DNA of 64,000 nucleotides from WHSW01 sp963729075 (lineage in GTDB: Bacteria > Actinomycetota > Thermoleophilia > Solirubrobacterales > 70-9), in contig CAVSMU010000006.1 of NCBI GenBank assembly GCA_963729075.1, positions 1 through 64,000 of the forward strand. The letters run 5' to 3'. Below the pieces are notes generated by a model. That model had not been told where the DNA came from and did no database searches. It worked only from the letters and a program-made list of their open reading frames with translations. Below are positions 16,209 through 24,475 of the stretch, in pieces. Numbering within the stretch: position 1 is the stretch's first letter; every line of letters begins with the position of its first letter. Both the position numbers and the translations under genes were made by a program.

Positions 16209-17891
16209 ATGGAGCCGACGACCCTCGCCCCCGCCCCGCCCCCCGAAAAGACCTCGACCCCGCGCCCGGGCGCCCGCGACTACGACGCGATCGTCGTCGG
16301 CGGCGGGCACAACGGGCTCACCGCCACGGCCTACCTCGCACGTGCCGGCCTGCGCGTGATCTGCCTCGAGCGCCGGGATGTCCTCGGCGGCGCCTGCGTG
16401 ACCGAGGAGCTGTGGCCGGGCGCTCGCGTCTCGCGCGCCTCCTACGTGGTCTCGATGCTCCAGCCCAAGATCGTCTCCGACCTGCGCCTCGCCGATTTCG
16501 GCTACCGCGCCATCCCGCTCGACCCCGCCTACGTCTCCCTCACCGACCAGGGCCCGATCTTCTTCTTCAACGAGGTCGAGCGCACCGCGGCCTCGATCGC
16601 GAAGCAGTCGCGCAAGGACGCCGAGGCCTACCCCGGCTTCGAGGCTCTCATGGGCAGGGCGGCGCGGTTCGTGAAGCCGATGATGCTGCGCGAGGCGCCG
16701 GCGCTCGGCTCGAGGGCGCCGGGTGACCTGGCCGCGCTGCTGCGCGAGGCGGGGCGCATGGCGGGCTTCTCGAAGCGCGAGGTCCACGAGCTCGTCCGCG
16801 TGTTCACGATGTCCGTCGGCGACCTGCTCGACGATCACTTCGAGCTCGACGGGCTCAAGGGCTCGACCGCGTCCAGCGGCGTGGTCGGCGTCTGGGCGGG
16901 TCCGCGCACCCCGGGCACCGCCTACAACCTTCTCCACCATGCGCTCGGAGAGTGCGGGGGGATCCAGGGCGCCTGGGGCCAGGTGATCGGCGGCATGGGC
17001 GCGATCAGCCGGGCGATGGCCCGCTCCGCGGAGGATGCCGGCGCGGAGATCCTCACCGGCGCCGAGGTCGCGTCGATCGACGTCCGGAACGGCTCCGCGG
17101 TCGGCGTGACACTGGCCGACGGCACCGAGCTGCGGGCGCCGGTTGTCGCCTCGGGCGCGCACCCGAAGACCACCGTCCTGGACCTGGCCGGAGCCGAGCA
17201 CTTCCCGGCGGAGATCGGCGAGGACATGCGCCGTTACCGCACCCGCGGCGGTTCGGTGAAGGTCAACCTCGTGCTCTCCGAGCCGCCCCGCTACGAGGGC
17301 GTAACCGACGAGGAGCAGCAGCTCATGATGACCGCGGGCGTCAACATCTGCCCCTCGATCGACTACCTCGAGCGCGCCTGGCAGGACGCGACGCTGGGCA
17401 GGCCGGCCGAGCACCCCTACGTCGAGGCCGAGCTGCCGTCGGCCGTCGACACGACGCTCACCGACGACGACCGCTGGGTGATGACGATGTTCACGCAGTA
17501 CGGACCGCCGAACGAGCAGGACTGGAAGCCCGGCGACCGCGAGCGCTACGGCGACACCTGCATCGAGCAGCTGAGCCGGTTCGCTCCCAACCTGCCGGAC
17601 GCGGTCCTCGAGCGCGAGGTCCTCGCTCCCCCGGACCTCGAGCGGATCTTCGGTCTCCAGGGCGGCTCGATCTTCCAGGGAGAGCAGGGCCTCGACCAGA
17701 TGGCGTTCATGCGTCCGCACCCCGAGCTCGCCCAGTACGCGACCCCGGTCGACGGGCTCTACCTCTGCGGCGCCGGGACCCACCCCGGCGGCGGGGTCAC
17801 CGGCTGCTCGGGCCACAACGCGGCGCACCGCATCCTCAAGGACCGCCGCCGCGCGCGGCGCCCCTGGCGGCGAGCGAAGGCCTCGGCCTAA
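16209..17891 (+). CDS. NAD(P)/FAD-dependent oxidoreductase, PYROXD2/phytoene-desaturase-like
   Basis: A 560-residue flavoprotein. YDAIVVGGGHNGLTATAYLA near residues 29-48 is the FAD Rossmann motif, and CLERRDVLGGACVTEEL follows. The C-terminal LYLCGAGTHPGGGVTGCSGHN closes the FAD site, as in phytoene desaturases and PYROXD2. No other carotenoid gene is present, so carotenoid biosynthesis is unlikely. A catabolic oxidation role under the site C promoter fits better. It converges with the PLP enzyme at 17902, with 10 bp between stops. Electron acceptor and substrate are unknown. Confidence 0.88.
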   Translation: MEPTTLAPAPPPEKTSTPRPGARDYDAIVVGGGHNGLTATAYLARAGLRVICLERRDVLGGACVTEELWPGARVSRASYVVSMLQPKIVSDLRLADFGYRAIPLDPAYVSLTDQGPIFFFNEVERTAASIAKQSRKDAEAYPGFEALMGRAARFVKPMMLREAPALGSRAPGDLAALLREAGRMAGFSKREVHELVRVFTMSVGDLLDDHFELDGLKGSTASSGVVGVWAGPRTPGTAYNLLHHALGECGGIQGAWGQVIGGMGAISRAMARSAEDAGAEILTGAEVASIDVRNGSAVGVTLADGTELRAPVVASGAHPKTTVLDLAGAEHFPAEIGEDMRRYRTRGGSVKVNLVLSEPPRYEGVTDEEQQLMMTAGVNICPSIDYLERAWQDATLGRPAEHPYVEAELPSAVDTTLTDDDRWVMTMFTQYGPPNEQDWKPGDRERYGDTCIEQLSRFAPNLPDAVLEREVLAPPDLERIFGLQGGSIFQGEQGLDQMAFMRPHPELAQYATPVDGLYLCGAGTHPGGGVTGCSGHNAAHRILKDRRRARRPWRRAKASA

Positions 17892-17901
17892 GCCGAGTCC
17901 C

Positions 17902-19149
17902 TCAGGCGATCTCCCCGAGCGCGGCGGCGAGGTCGTCGACCTCGCCCTCCGTCGTGTAGTGCAGGAAGCCCACCCGCACGCCGCCGTCGGGGAGCAGGCC
18001 GAGCGCCCCCAGGGGGCCCACCGCGTAGAAGTGCCCGTCCCAGGCGAACATGCCGCGCTCGCCCAGCGCCGCGGCGGCGTCGGCGGGCCGACGCCGGTCG
18101 AACCCCAGGAGGAACGTCGGCGTGCGCTCGTCGATCCGATCCCGATCGGCGATCCCATAGAGGCGGATGCCGTCGATCTCCTCCAGCGCTGCGAGGAACC
18201 GCGCCGTGAGCGCGTCCTCGTGAGCCCGGATCGCCGCGTAGCCGGCGTCGAGGCGCTCGCGCCGCGAGCCCGTCGCCGGGCCGAGGTCGGCGAGATAGTC
18301 GATTGCCGCGATCGCGCCGGCGAGTGCCTCGTGGCTCAGGGTGCCGGTCTCGAACCGGTGCCCCGGCGGCGACGCGGCGGCGGCGCGGACTCGGTCGGCG
18401 GGCAGCCGCTCGGCGAGCTCGCGCCCGATCGCGGCGACGCCCAGGTGCGGGCCGAAGAACTTGTACGGCGAGCAGAGCAGCACGTCGGCGCCGAGCGCGG
18501 CCCGGTCGAGACGCCGGTGAGGCGCCATGTGGACGCCGTCGGCCCAGGCGAGCGCGCCCACCCTGTGGGCCGCGGCCGCGATGCGCGCCGCGTCCGGGAT
18601 GTTCCCGAGGGCGTTCGACGCCACGGTGTAGGCCACCACCCGGGTGCGCTCGCAGATCAGCGCCTCGAGCGCGTCGAGGTCGAGCCCGCCGTCCGCCGGG
18701 TCGATGGGCGCCACCCGTAGCTCGAGCCCGCGGTCCTCGGCGGCGCGGTACCAGGGACTGACGTTGGCGTCGTGGTCCAGCTGGGTCACGATCACCTCGT
18801 CGCCCGGGGACAGCGTTCGGGCTACGGCGTGCGACAGCAGGAAGTTGAGCGTCGTCATGTTGGCGCCGAAGGCGATCTCCCCCGACTCGGCGCCCAGGAA
18901 GTCGGCCGCCGCATCGTGGGCCGCGGCGAGCACGGCGTCGGTCTCGCGCGAGCTCGCGAACGCCCCGCCGGCATTCGCGTTCGACCGCTCCAGGTAGGCG
19001 CTCACGGCCTCGATCACGACGTCCGGGACCTGCGAGCCGCCCGGACCGTCGAAGTAGGCGGCCGCCCGGCCGCCGACGCGCCGCTGCAGCGCGGGGAAGC
19101 GCGCGCGGATCGCCTCGAGATCCAGGGTCCCCGCCGGTGCCGTGCTCAC
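17902..19149 (-). CDS. Cysteine-desulfurase-like PLP-dependent aminotransferase class V
   Basis: A 415-residue protein. GTG 19149 overlaps the stop of the upstream DUF427 gene (GTGA), which decides the start. The fold-type I signature includes FGANMTTLNFLLSHAVAR. QLDHDANVSPWY carries the His that stacks on PLP, and LLCSPYKFFGPHLGVAAIG carries the Schiff-base Lys. It matches the group usually annotated as cysteine desulfurase-like, which lacks the IscS active-site cysteine loop, so true desulfurase activity should not be assumed. It probably acts on an amino acid or amine. It is coupled to a DUF427 protein of unknown role. Confidence 0.87.
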   Translation of the reverse strand: MSTAPAGTLDLEAIRARFPALQRRVGGRAAAYFDGPGGSQVPDVVIEAVSAYLERSNANAGGAFASSRETDAVLAAAHDAAADFLGAESGEIAFGANMTTLNFLLSHAVARTLSPGDEVIVTQLDHDANVSPWYRAAEDRGLELRVAPIDPADGGLDLDALEALICERTRVVAYTVASNALGNIPDAARIAAAAHRVGALAWADGVHMAPHRRLDRAALGADVLLCSPYKFFGPHLGVAAIGRELAERLPADRVRAAAASPPGHRFETGTLSHEALAGAIAAIDYLADLGPATGSRRERLDAGYAAIRAHEDALTARFLAALEEIDGIRLYGIADRDRIDERTPTFLLGFDRRRPADAAAALGERGMFAWDGHFYAVGPLGALGLLPDGGVRVGFLHYTTEGEVDDLAAALGEIA

Positions 19150-19891
19150 GCCTTCCACCAGTCCGGGTTCGACCACGGCGTCCGCACCGGCGGCTCGACC
19201 TCACCGTCGATCTGGATCTCGACCCGCTCGTTGAAGAAGGCGACGTGATCGGCGACCGCGGCCGCGTCGTGGAGCGGCTCGCGATACGTCCAGGCGAGGT
19301 TCACGTGCGCGTCGTCGCCAGCCCCGACGGCCCAGTAGTTGGCGAAGCCCTTGTAGGCGCAGACCGTCTCGAGCTCGGTCGGTCGCAGCTCCGCGACCAC
19401 GTCCTCGACCGGGAAGTACCAGCGCGGCGGCAGCCCGGTCTCATAGATCACCCGGGCGCGGCGGCTCTCGGCGAGCACCTCGTCTCCGATCCGGACGATC
19501 ACGTGGCGGGAGCTCGGCAGCACGTCGACGCGGTGATAGGGATCGCGCACGTGCCCGAGGGGTGGCTGATCGCCGCATCCTCGACCACGTGGTCCCCGAT
19601 CCGGAGGCGCCAGTGCACGGTCCGGCCCTTGAGCGGCGACTCGCTGACCTCGTCCGTTCGCTCGAGCAGGTCCATGCGAACGTCGGCGCGGGGGAAGTAG
19701 CAGCGCGGCAGCACGCCGTGCTCGTAGAGAAGCCGGCCCCGGCGGCTGTCGAGCACGCGCTCCCCGGCGGCACTGGCGCGCATCCGCCTCGGGAAGGGCT
19801 CGAAGAGCAGGATGCGCTCGGTGGGGATCTCGACGTTGAACTCGCCCGCCGGGTCATGACCGAAAGGGCCGCTGCCGACGGTCAGAGTCAT
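19146..19891 (-). CDS. DUF427 protein, two domains, interrupted by a one-base frameshift
   Basis: The gene begins at ATG 19891 and ends at 19146 but changes frame near 19555-19562. Part one holds FNVEIPTERILLFEPFPRRM and YFPRADVRMDLL. Part two holds HRVDVLPSSRHVIVRIGDEV and ETVCAYKGFANYWAVG. Both are DUF427 domains, which normally occur together in one protein of about 250 residues. The nucleotides CACCCCTCGGGCAC would read through as HPLGH if the C run had one more base. That makes a missing base in the sequence, or a very recent mutation, the simplest explanation. The function of DUF427 is unknown. Its stop overlaps the next gene's start. Confidence 0.75.
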
Positions 19892-19938
19892 CGCCCTAGT
19901 GATAGCGCATCGAATCGCGGGGATATCGTGCCGCTCCC

Positions 19939-20736
19939 GTGAGCTTCGATGACGACACGGCGCTGCGCCCCGTCGGCGACGGAATTTGGGAGGGCTCGAT
20001 CGTCGACGGCTGGGAGACGCCGCGCGGGCCACTCGGCGGCTACGTGATGGCGATCGTCCTGCGGGCGCTCGAGCTCGCGGTCGCCGACCCCGAGCGAAGC
20101 GCCCGCTCGGCGACCATGCACTTCCTGCGCGTGCCCGAGCCGGGCCAGGTGACGGTCCGGGCGGGCGTCGAGCGCGAGGGCCGTTCGCTGACCTCGGTCA
20201 GCGGCCGGCTCGAGCAGGACGGCAAGCTCCTCGGACTGGCGCTCGGGGCGTGGTCGAAGCCGTGGCCGGGGCCGACGCTCGACGCTCCCCCGATGCCGGA
20301 GGTCGAACCGCCGGGGGCCCGCCGGCAGGTGGATCGCGAGTTCCCGCGCAAGGACCCGCCCGTGTTCATGGGCCGGCTGGCGATGCAGCACCGGTTCGGC
20401 GATCCCCCGTTCACGGGCTCCGAGCGCGGCGAGACCGGCGGCTGGCTGGGCCTCCTGGAGGAGCGGCCGATCGACGCGCTCACGATCGCGATCTGCGCCG
20501 ACGCCTGGTTCCCCGCCGCGTGGCCGCGGCTCAGCGAGCTTGCGCCGGCGCCGACGATCGACCTCACGATCCACTTCCGCGCGCCGCTGCCGCGGCCGGA
20601 CTCGCTACTGCTAGGCCGCTTTCGCTCGCGGCTCGTCCGCGACGGGTTCTTCGAGGAGGACGGCGAGTTGTGGGCGCCCGACGGCACCCTCGTCGCGCAT
20701 TCGCGCCAGCTCGGGCTCCTCATCGAGGCTCAGTAG
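19939..20736 (+). CDS. Acyl-CoA thioesterase-like double hot-dog protein
   Basis: A 265-residue protein from GTG 19939. WETPRGPLGGYVMAIVLRAL is the first hot-dog domain of TesB-like/4HBT_3 proteins. SATMHFLRVPEPGQVTVRAGVERE and the C-terminal TIDLTIHFRAPLP with GTLVAHSRQLGLL form the second. The family hydrolyses acyl-CoA thioesters in the cytoplasm. It diverges from the DUF427 gene with 47 bp between starts. The last 126 bp overlap the antisense membrane-protein ORF at 20611. Confidence 0.85.
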   Translation: MSFDDDTALRPVGDGIWEGSIVDGWETPRGPLGGYVMAIVLRALELAVADPERSARSATMHFLRVPEPGQVTVRAGVEREGRSLTSVSGRLEQDGKLLGLALGAWSKPWPGPTLDAPPMPEVEPPGARRQVDREFPRKDPPVFMGRLAMQHRFGDPPFTGSERGETGGWLGLLEERPIDALTIAICADAWFPAAWPRLSELAPAPTIDLTIHFRAPLPRPDSLLLGRFRSRLVRDGFFEEDGELWAPDGTLVAHSRQLGLLIEAQ

Positions 20737-21090
20737 GCGCGGATCGGCGACCTGCTCCAACGCGAGCCGCTCCTCGCGCCAGCGGAGGCCCCGGGCCGCG
20801 CCGGCGATTCCGGCGAGGAGCACGATCACGGCGAGCGCCAGCAGGACGACGATCGCGGCCCCGGCCCAGGGCATCGCCTCGTGGACGAACGTGCCCGAGC
20901 CGTCGGCCACGCATCGGGAACCCGGCGGCCAGCCCGAGACGCCCTCGGCGACGCCCGCCCCGGCGCGGCCGGGGCAGCCCGACAGCCACGAGGCCGAGAT
21001 CGCGACCAGCCACAGGACCAGCGCCCCGGCGGCGAACAACCCGCCCGCGGCGATGCCGCGGCCGAGCCGGGCGTGACCGGAGGAAGTCAC
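20611..21090 (-). CDS. Small membrane protein, unknown function (tentative)
   Basis: A 159-residue ORF from GTG 21090. It has two hydrophobic segments, LFAAGALVLWLVAISASWL near residues 18-36 and AAIVVLLALAVIVLLAGIA near 78-96. The loop between them carries two cysteines (SGCPGRAG and GSRCVADG) that could form a disulfide outside the cell. The C-terminal 40 residues are antisense to the thioesterase gene, which weakens the case for the full length. No family recognised. Confidence 0.45.
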   Translation of the reverse strand: MTSSGHARLGRGIAAGGLFAAGALVLWLVAISASWLSGCPGRAGAGVAEGVSGWPPGSRCVADGSGTFVHEAMPWAGAAIVVLLALAVIVLLAGIAGAARGLRWREERLALEQVADPRLLSLDEEPELARMRDEGAVGRPQLAVLLEEPVADEPRAKAA

Positions 21091-21132
21091 GCCCGGAGGG
21101 TAAGCCGCGCGGCGGCGGCAACCGTTCGCCGT

Positions 21133-21648
21133 TCAGTCCGTGCGGTCGGCGCGCTCGCTGCGAGCGAGAATGAGCCAGCGAGGCCGAAAGCCGCGTCGCT
21201 CGTAGAGGCGCCGGGCGCCCTCGTTGCCCGGGACGAGCCCGACGATCGCCTCGCCGATGCCCTGGCGCTCGAGCTCCGCGTCGATCGCGTCGAGCAGCCG
21301 CGTTCCGAGGCCCGAGCCGCGCAGCTCGGGGGCGACGACCAGCGTCTCGATCTCAGCCATCCGGTCCGCCGCGACCCAGGTGTCGGTCCACTCGGGGCCG
21401 GTCGGTGTCACCCGGACGATCGCGTAGCCCACGAGGCGCTCTGACTCCCGGGCCAGGAGCAGGAACGAGCCGGGCTCGGCGAGCCACTCCCGGTACGACT
21501 CCGACCGGACGCGCCATGAGCTCTCGTCATCGACGAACGGCCCGGTGTGCGGGTCCACCGCCTGATGATGACGATGGAGGACGAGCCAGAGCTCGCGCAG
21601 GCCGCCGACCGCATCGACGCCGCCCACCTCGATCCGGATCTCGCTCAT
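21133..21648 (-). CDS. GNAT-family N-acetyltransferase
   Basis: A 171-residue protein. The acetyl-CoA binding motif is LVVAPELRGSGLGTRLLDAI near residues 103-122 (RGSGLG pyrophosphate loop). GNEGARRLYERRGFRPRW is motif B. The N-terminal LRELWLVLHRHHQAVDP is also family-like. The acceptor substrate is unknown. It lies downstream of the leftward aldehyde-dehydrogenase operon but is separated from it by a strong hairpin at 21661-21684, so it probably has its own promoter. Confidence 0.88.
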   Translation of the reverse strand: MSEIRIEVGGVDAVGGLRELWLVLHRHHQAVDPHTGPFVDDESSWRVRSESYREWLAEPGSFLLLARESERLVGYAIVRVTPTGPEWTDTWVAADRMAEIETLVVAPELRGSGLGTRLLDAIDAELERQGIGEAIVGLVPGNEGARRLYERRGFRPRWLILARSERADRTD

Positions 21649-21660
21649 GTCGAATGCGAG

Positions 21661-21684
21661 CGGGCCGGGCTTTCGCCCGGCCCG
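21661..21684 (-). terminator. GC-rich hairpin after the aminotransferase-pucR-ald-ALDH operon
   Basis: CGGGCCGGGC-TTTC-GCCCGGCCCG, perfect 10-bp arms with a four-base loop, 28 bp beyond the ALDH stop. No clear T tract follows. Confidence 0.6.
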
Positions 21685-21711
21685 GCGCCCGCGAGTGTAG
21701 GTACCCCCGGC

Positions 21712-23151
21712 CTACTCCTCGAGGTTGACCATGACGTGCTTGACCACCGTGTAGTCCTCGACCGAATACGCCGACATGTCCTTGCCGTAGCCGGACTGTT
21801 TGAACCCTCCATGCGGCATCTCGGACGCCATGGTGATGTGGTTGTTGATCCAGACGGCGCCGAATCGCAGGGCCTTGGCGACGCGCATCGCGCGACCGAC
21901 GTCCCGGGTCCAAACCGACGCGGCGAGGCCGTAGCGGGTTCCGTTGGCCCACTCGATCGCCTTCGCCTCGTCGTCGAACCGCTGCACCGTCATCACCGGT
22001 CCGAAGATCTCGTTCTGGATCATCTCGTCGTCCTGCTGGAGGTCGGCGACCACCGTCGGCTCGTAGTAGAAGCCCGGGCGGTCGGCCTCCTTGCCGCCCG
22101 TCACCACCTGCGCGTGGTCCGGGCGACCGTCGATGAAGCCGCCGACGCGGTCACGCTGGCGCTCGGAGATCACCGGACCGAGCGTGGTGTCAGGGTCGTC
22201 GAGATCGCCGATCACATAGCCCTCGGCCTCCTTCGCGAGCCCGTTGACGACGTCGTCGTAGACCTTCTCGGACGCCAGGATCCGGGTCGCGGCCGTGCAG
22301 TCCTGGCCGGCGTTGAACAGGGCCGTCGCGGTGATGAACTCGAGCGCGAGCTCGGGGTCGTAGTCGTCGAAGACGATCACCGGCGCCTTGCCGCCGAGCT
22401 CGAGGTGGACGCGCTTGAGGGTGTCCGCCGCGGCCCTCGCGATCCACTTGCCGGTCTCCGGCGAGCCGGTCAGCGAGACCATGTCGACGTCCGGGTGCTG
22501 GACCAGGGCGGCCCCGGCGGGGTCCCCGTGGCCGCCGATCACGTTGAAGACGCCCGGCGGGAGGATGTCGGCCGAGATCTCGGCCAGCTTGAAGGTCGAC
22601 AGCGGCGTGTTCTCGGCGGGCTTGAGGACGCTCGTGGCGCCGGCCGCGAACGCGGGGCCGATCTTCCAGATCGCCATCATCAGCGGGTAGTTCCAGGGCG
22701 TGATCTGACCGGCGACCCCGACCGCCTCGCGGCGGACCATGGACGTGAACCCCTCTACGTACTCGTCCGCCGCCTTGCCCTCCATGTTGCGAGCCGCGCC
22801 GGCGAAGAACCGGAGGTTGTCGGCACACATCCCGAGCTCCTCGTCGACGAAGGCCTGCCGCGGCTTGCCCGCGTCGGCGGACTCGAGGTCCGCGAACTCG
22901 TCACCGTGCTCGATGATCGCGTCGGCGAGCTCGAGCAGCGCCTCCGACCGCGAGCGGGGCGTGCTGTAGCCCCAGCTGGCGAACGCCTTGCGTGCCGCCG
23001 CGACCGCGCGATCGACGTCCTCGGTGCTCGACACGGGAGCCTGGGCGATCACCTCTCCGGTCGAGGGGTTGATCACGTCTTCGGTGCCCGCAGCGTCGAC
23101 GAACTCCCCGCCGATGAAGTTCTTGAGCGTTGTGCCGGTCACGGTTGCCAT
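21712..23151 (-). CDS. Aldehyde dehydrogenase, gamma-aminobutyraldehyde dehydrogenase-like
   Basis: A 479-residue ALDH-superfamily enzyme. Landmarks are ITPWNYPLMMAIWKIGPA, the catalytic Glu in HLELGGKAPVIVFDDYD, the catalytic Cys in FNAGQDCTAATR, and EIFGPVMTVQRF. The C-terminal MPHGGFKQSGYGKDMS resembles bacterial aminobutyraldehyde dehydrogenases. It would oxidise 4-aminobutanal or a related amino-aldehyde to GABA with NAD(P). It is the last gene of an operon with an aminotransferase, a PucR regulator and alanine dehydrogenase, which supports a polyamine-derived aldehyde as substrate. Confidence 0.88.
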   Translation of the reverse strand: MATVTGTTLKNFIGGEFVDAAGTEDVINPSTGEVIAQAPVSSTEDVDRAVAAARKAFASWGYSTPRSRSEALLELADAIIEHGDEFADLESADAGKPRQAFVDEELGMCADNLRFFAGAARNMEGKAADEYVEGFTSMVRREAVGVAGQITPWNYPLMMAIWKIGPAFAAGATSVLKPAENTPLSTFKLAEISADILPPGVFNVIGGHGDPAGAALVQHPDVDMVSLTGSPETGKWIARAAADTLKRVHLELGGKAPVIVFDDYDPELALEFITATALFNAGQDCTAATRILASEKVYDDVVNGLAKEAEGYVIGDLDDPDTTLGPVISERQRDRVGGFIDGRPDHAQVVTGGKEADRPGFYYEPTVVADLQQDDEMIQNEIFGPVMTVQRFDDEAKAIEWANGTRYGLAASVWTRDVGRAMRVAKALRFGAVWINNHITMASEMPHGGFKQSGYGKDMSAYSVEDYTVVKHVMVNLEE

Positions 23152-23188
23152 CTGTCGATCTCTCTCCTTGGGTACGTGGCTTGGGTGT

Positions 23189-24373
23189 TCAGTGGGCGCC
23201 AGGGATCGCGTGCGATGCCGTCGCCCCCGCGCCGTCCGAGTCGGTATCCGGCTCGCCGATCCCGAGCACGTCCTCGGGCGGCACGTAGTCCATGCCGACG
23301 CCCTCGGCGACGGCCGCGTGGGTGACCCTGCCGGCGGCGATGTTGATCCCGAGCTTCAGGCCGGGGTCGCGCCGCGCGGCCTCGGCGACGCCGAGATCGG
23401 CGAGCGCGAGCACGTAGGGGAGGGTCGCGTTGGTGAGCGCGTACGTCGACGTGATCGGGACGGCGCCGGGCATGTTGGTGACGCAGTAGTGGATGATCCC
23501 GTCGACCTCGTAGGTGGGATCGCCGTGGGTCGTCGGCCGCGAGGTCTCGAAGCAGCCGCCCTGGTCGATCGCGACGTCCACGAGCACCGCATGGGGCTTC
23601 ATCAGCGCGAGTTGGTCGCGCTTGATCACGTGGGGAGCGCGGGCGCCGTGGACGAGCACCCCGCCGATCACCAGGTCCATGTCCGGCAGCCGCTCCTCGA
23701 CCGAGAGCGTCGAGGAAAAGACGGTCGACGCGCGGCCGCCGAAGGCGATGTCGAGCTCGCGCAGCTTGTCGATCGATACGTCGTAGACGAACACGTCGGC
23801 CTCCATCCCGATCGCGATGAAGGCCGCGTTCATGCCGACGGCACCGCCGCCGATGATCATCACGTTCGCCGGCCCGACCCCGGGTACCCCGCCGAGCAGG
23901 ATCCCGCGGCCGCCGAGCGGCTTCTCGAGCATGAAGGCGCCGGCCTGGGTGGCGATCTTGCCGGCGATCTCCGACATCGGCGCCAGCAGCGGCAGGCGGC
24001 CCTGACGGTCCTCGACCGTCTCGTAGGCCACGCAGACGGCCCCCGAGTCGCACAGCGCCTGAGTCAGCTTGGGGGCGGGGGCCAGGTGCAGGTAGGTGAA
24101 GAGCGTCTGCCCCTCGCGCAGGAGCTCCACCTCCTCCGGCTGGGGCTCCTTGACCCCGAGCACCATCTCGGCCGCATCGAAGACGTCGCCGGCGGTCGGA
24201 AGGATGCGCGCGCCCTGGGCCTCGAAGTCGGCGTTGGCGATCGCGCTGCCCTCGCCGGCCCCGGTCTGGATGAGCACCTCGTGGCCGTGCTCGGCGAGCT
24301 CGCGGACGCCGATCGGCGTCAGCGCGACGCGGTACTCGTCCTGCTTGATCTCGGTGGGGACGCCAACCTTCAA
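23189..24373 (-). CDS. ald: Alanine dehydrogenase
   Basis: A 394-residue NAD-dependent L-alanine dehydrogenase. I chose TTG 24373, which has AAGGAGAG seven bases upstream and places KVGVPTEIKQDEYRVALTP at the N-terminus as in all Ald proteins. A longer frame would run into the heptamer repeats. The substrate residues in EYRVALTP and VGVKEPQ-type segments are present. VMIIGGGAVGMNAAFIAIG is the NAD-binding loop, and HYCVTNMPGAVPITSTYAL is a family hallmark. A C-terminal tail of about 20 residues exceeds the usual 371. It would convert alanine made by the operon's aminotransferase back to pyruvate, with NADH and ammonia. Confidence 0.95.
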   Translation of the reverse strand: MKVGVPTEIKQDEYRVALTPIGVRELAEHGHEVLIQTGAGEGSAIANADFEAQGARILPTAGDVFDAAEMVLGVKEPQPEEVELLREGQTLFTYLHLAPAPKLTQALCDSGAVCVAYETVEDRQGRLPLLAPMSEIAGKIATQAGAFMLEKPLGGRGILLGGVPGVGPANVMIIGGGAVGMNAAFIAIGMEADVFVYDVSIDKLRELDIAFGGRASTVFSSTLSVEERLPDMDLVIGGVLVHGARAPHVIKRDQLALMKPHAVLVDVAIDQGGCFETSRPTTHGDPTYEVDGIIHYCVTNMPGAVPITSTYALTNATLPYVLALADLGVAEAARRDPGLKLGINIAAGRVTHAAVAEGVGMDYVPPEDVLGIGEPDTDSDGAGATASHAIPGAH

Positions 24374-24394
24374 GTCGATCTCTCCTTTTCGTAT

Positions 24395-24475
24395 CAGTCC
24401 GCAGTCCGCAGTCCGCAGTCCGCAGAAGGCGCGCCAGCAGGTATCCTGCGGACTGCCGACTGCCGACTGCCGACT
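24395..24475. repeat. Two opposed heptanucleotide arrays between pucR and ald
   Basis: CAGTCCG is repeated four times plus CAG at 24395-24425. GACTGCC is repeated three times plus GACT at 24451-24475, ending on the first base of the pucR stop codon. The arrays face each other, so CAGTCCGCAG can pair with CTGCGGACTG to form a hairpin in the leader of the ald message. Confidence 0.9.

Noticed and set aside
16209..17891. Carotenoid biosynthesis gene (phytoene desaturase)
   Set aside because: No phytoene synthase or other carotenoid gene is near, and the PYROXD2-like architecture with a catabolic neighbourhood fits better.
18303..18761. Arg-rich plus-strand ORF
   Set aside because: Shadow of the PLP-enzyme gene on the other strand; low-complexity Arg/Ala composition and no ribosome site.
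17902..19149. Iron-sulfur cluster cysteine desulfurase
   Set aside because: No isc/suf genes adjoin and the IscS-type active-site cysteine loop is not evident; kept as a cysteine-desulfurase-like PLP enzyme.
21685..21711. Second hairpin GTAGG...CCTAC before the ALDH stop
   Set aside because: Arms are only five bases around a C-rich loop; the adjacent 10-bp-arm hairpin explains termination better.
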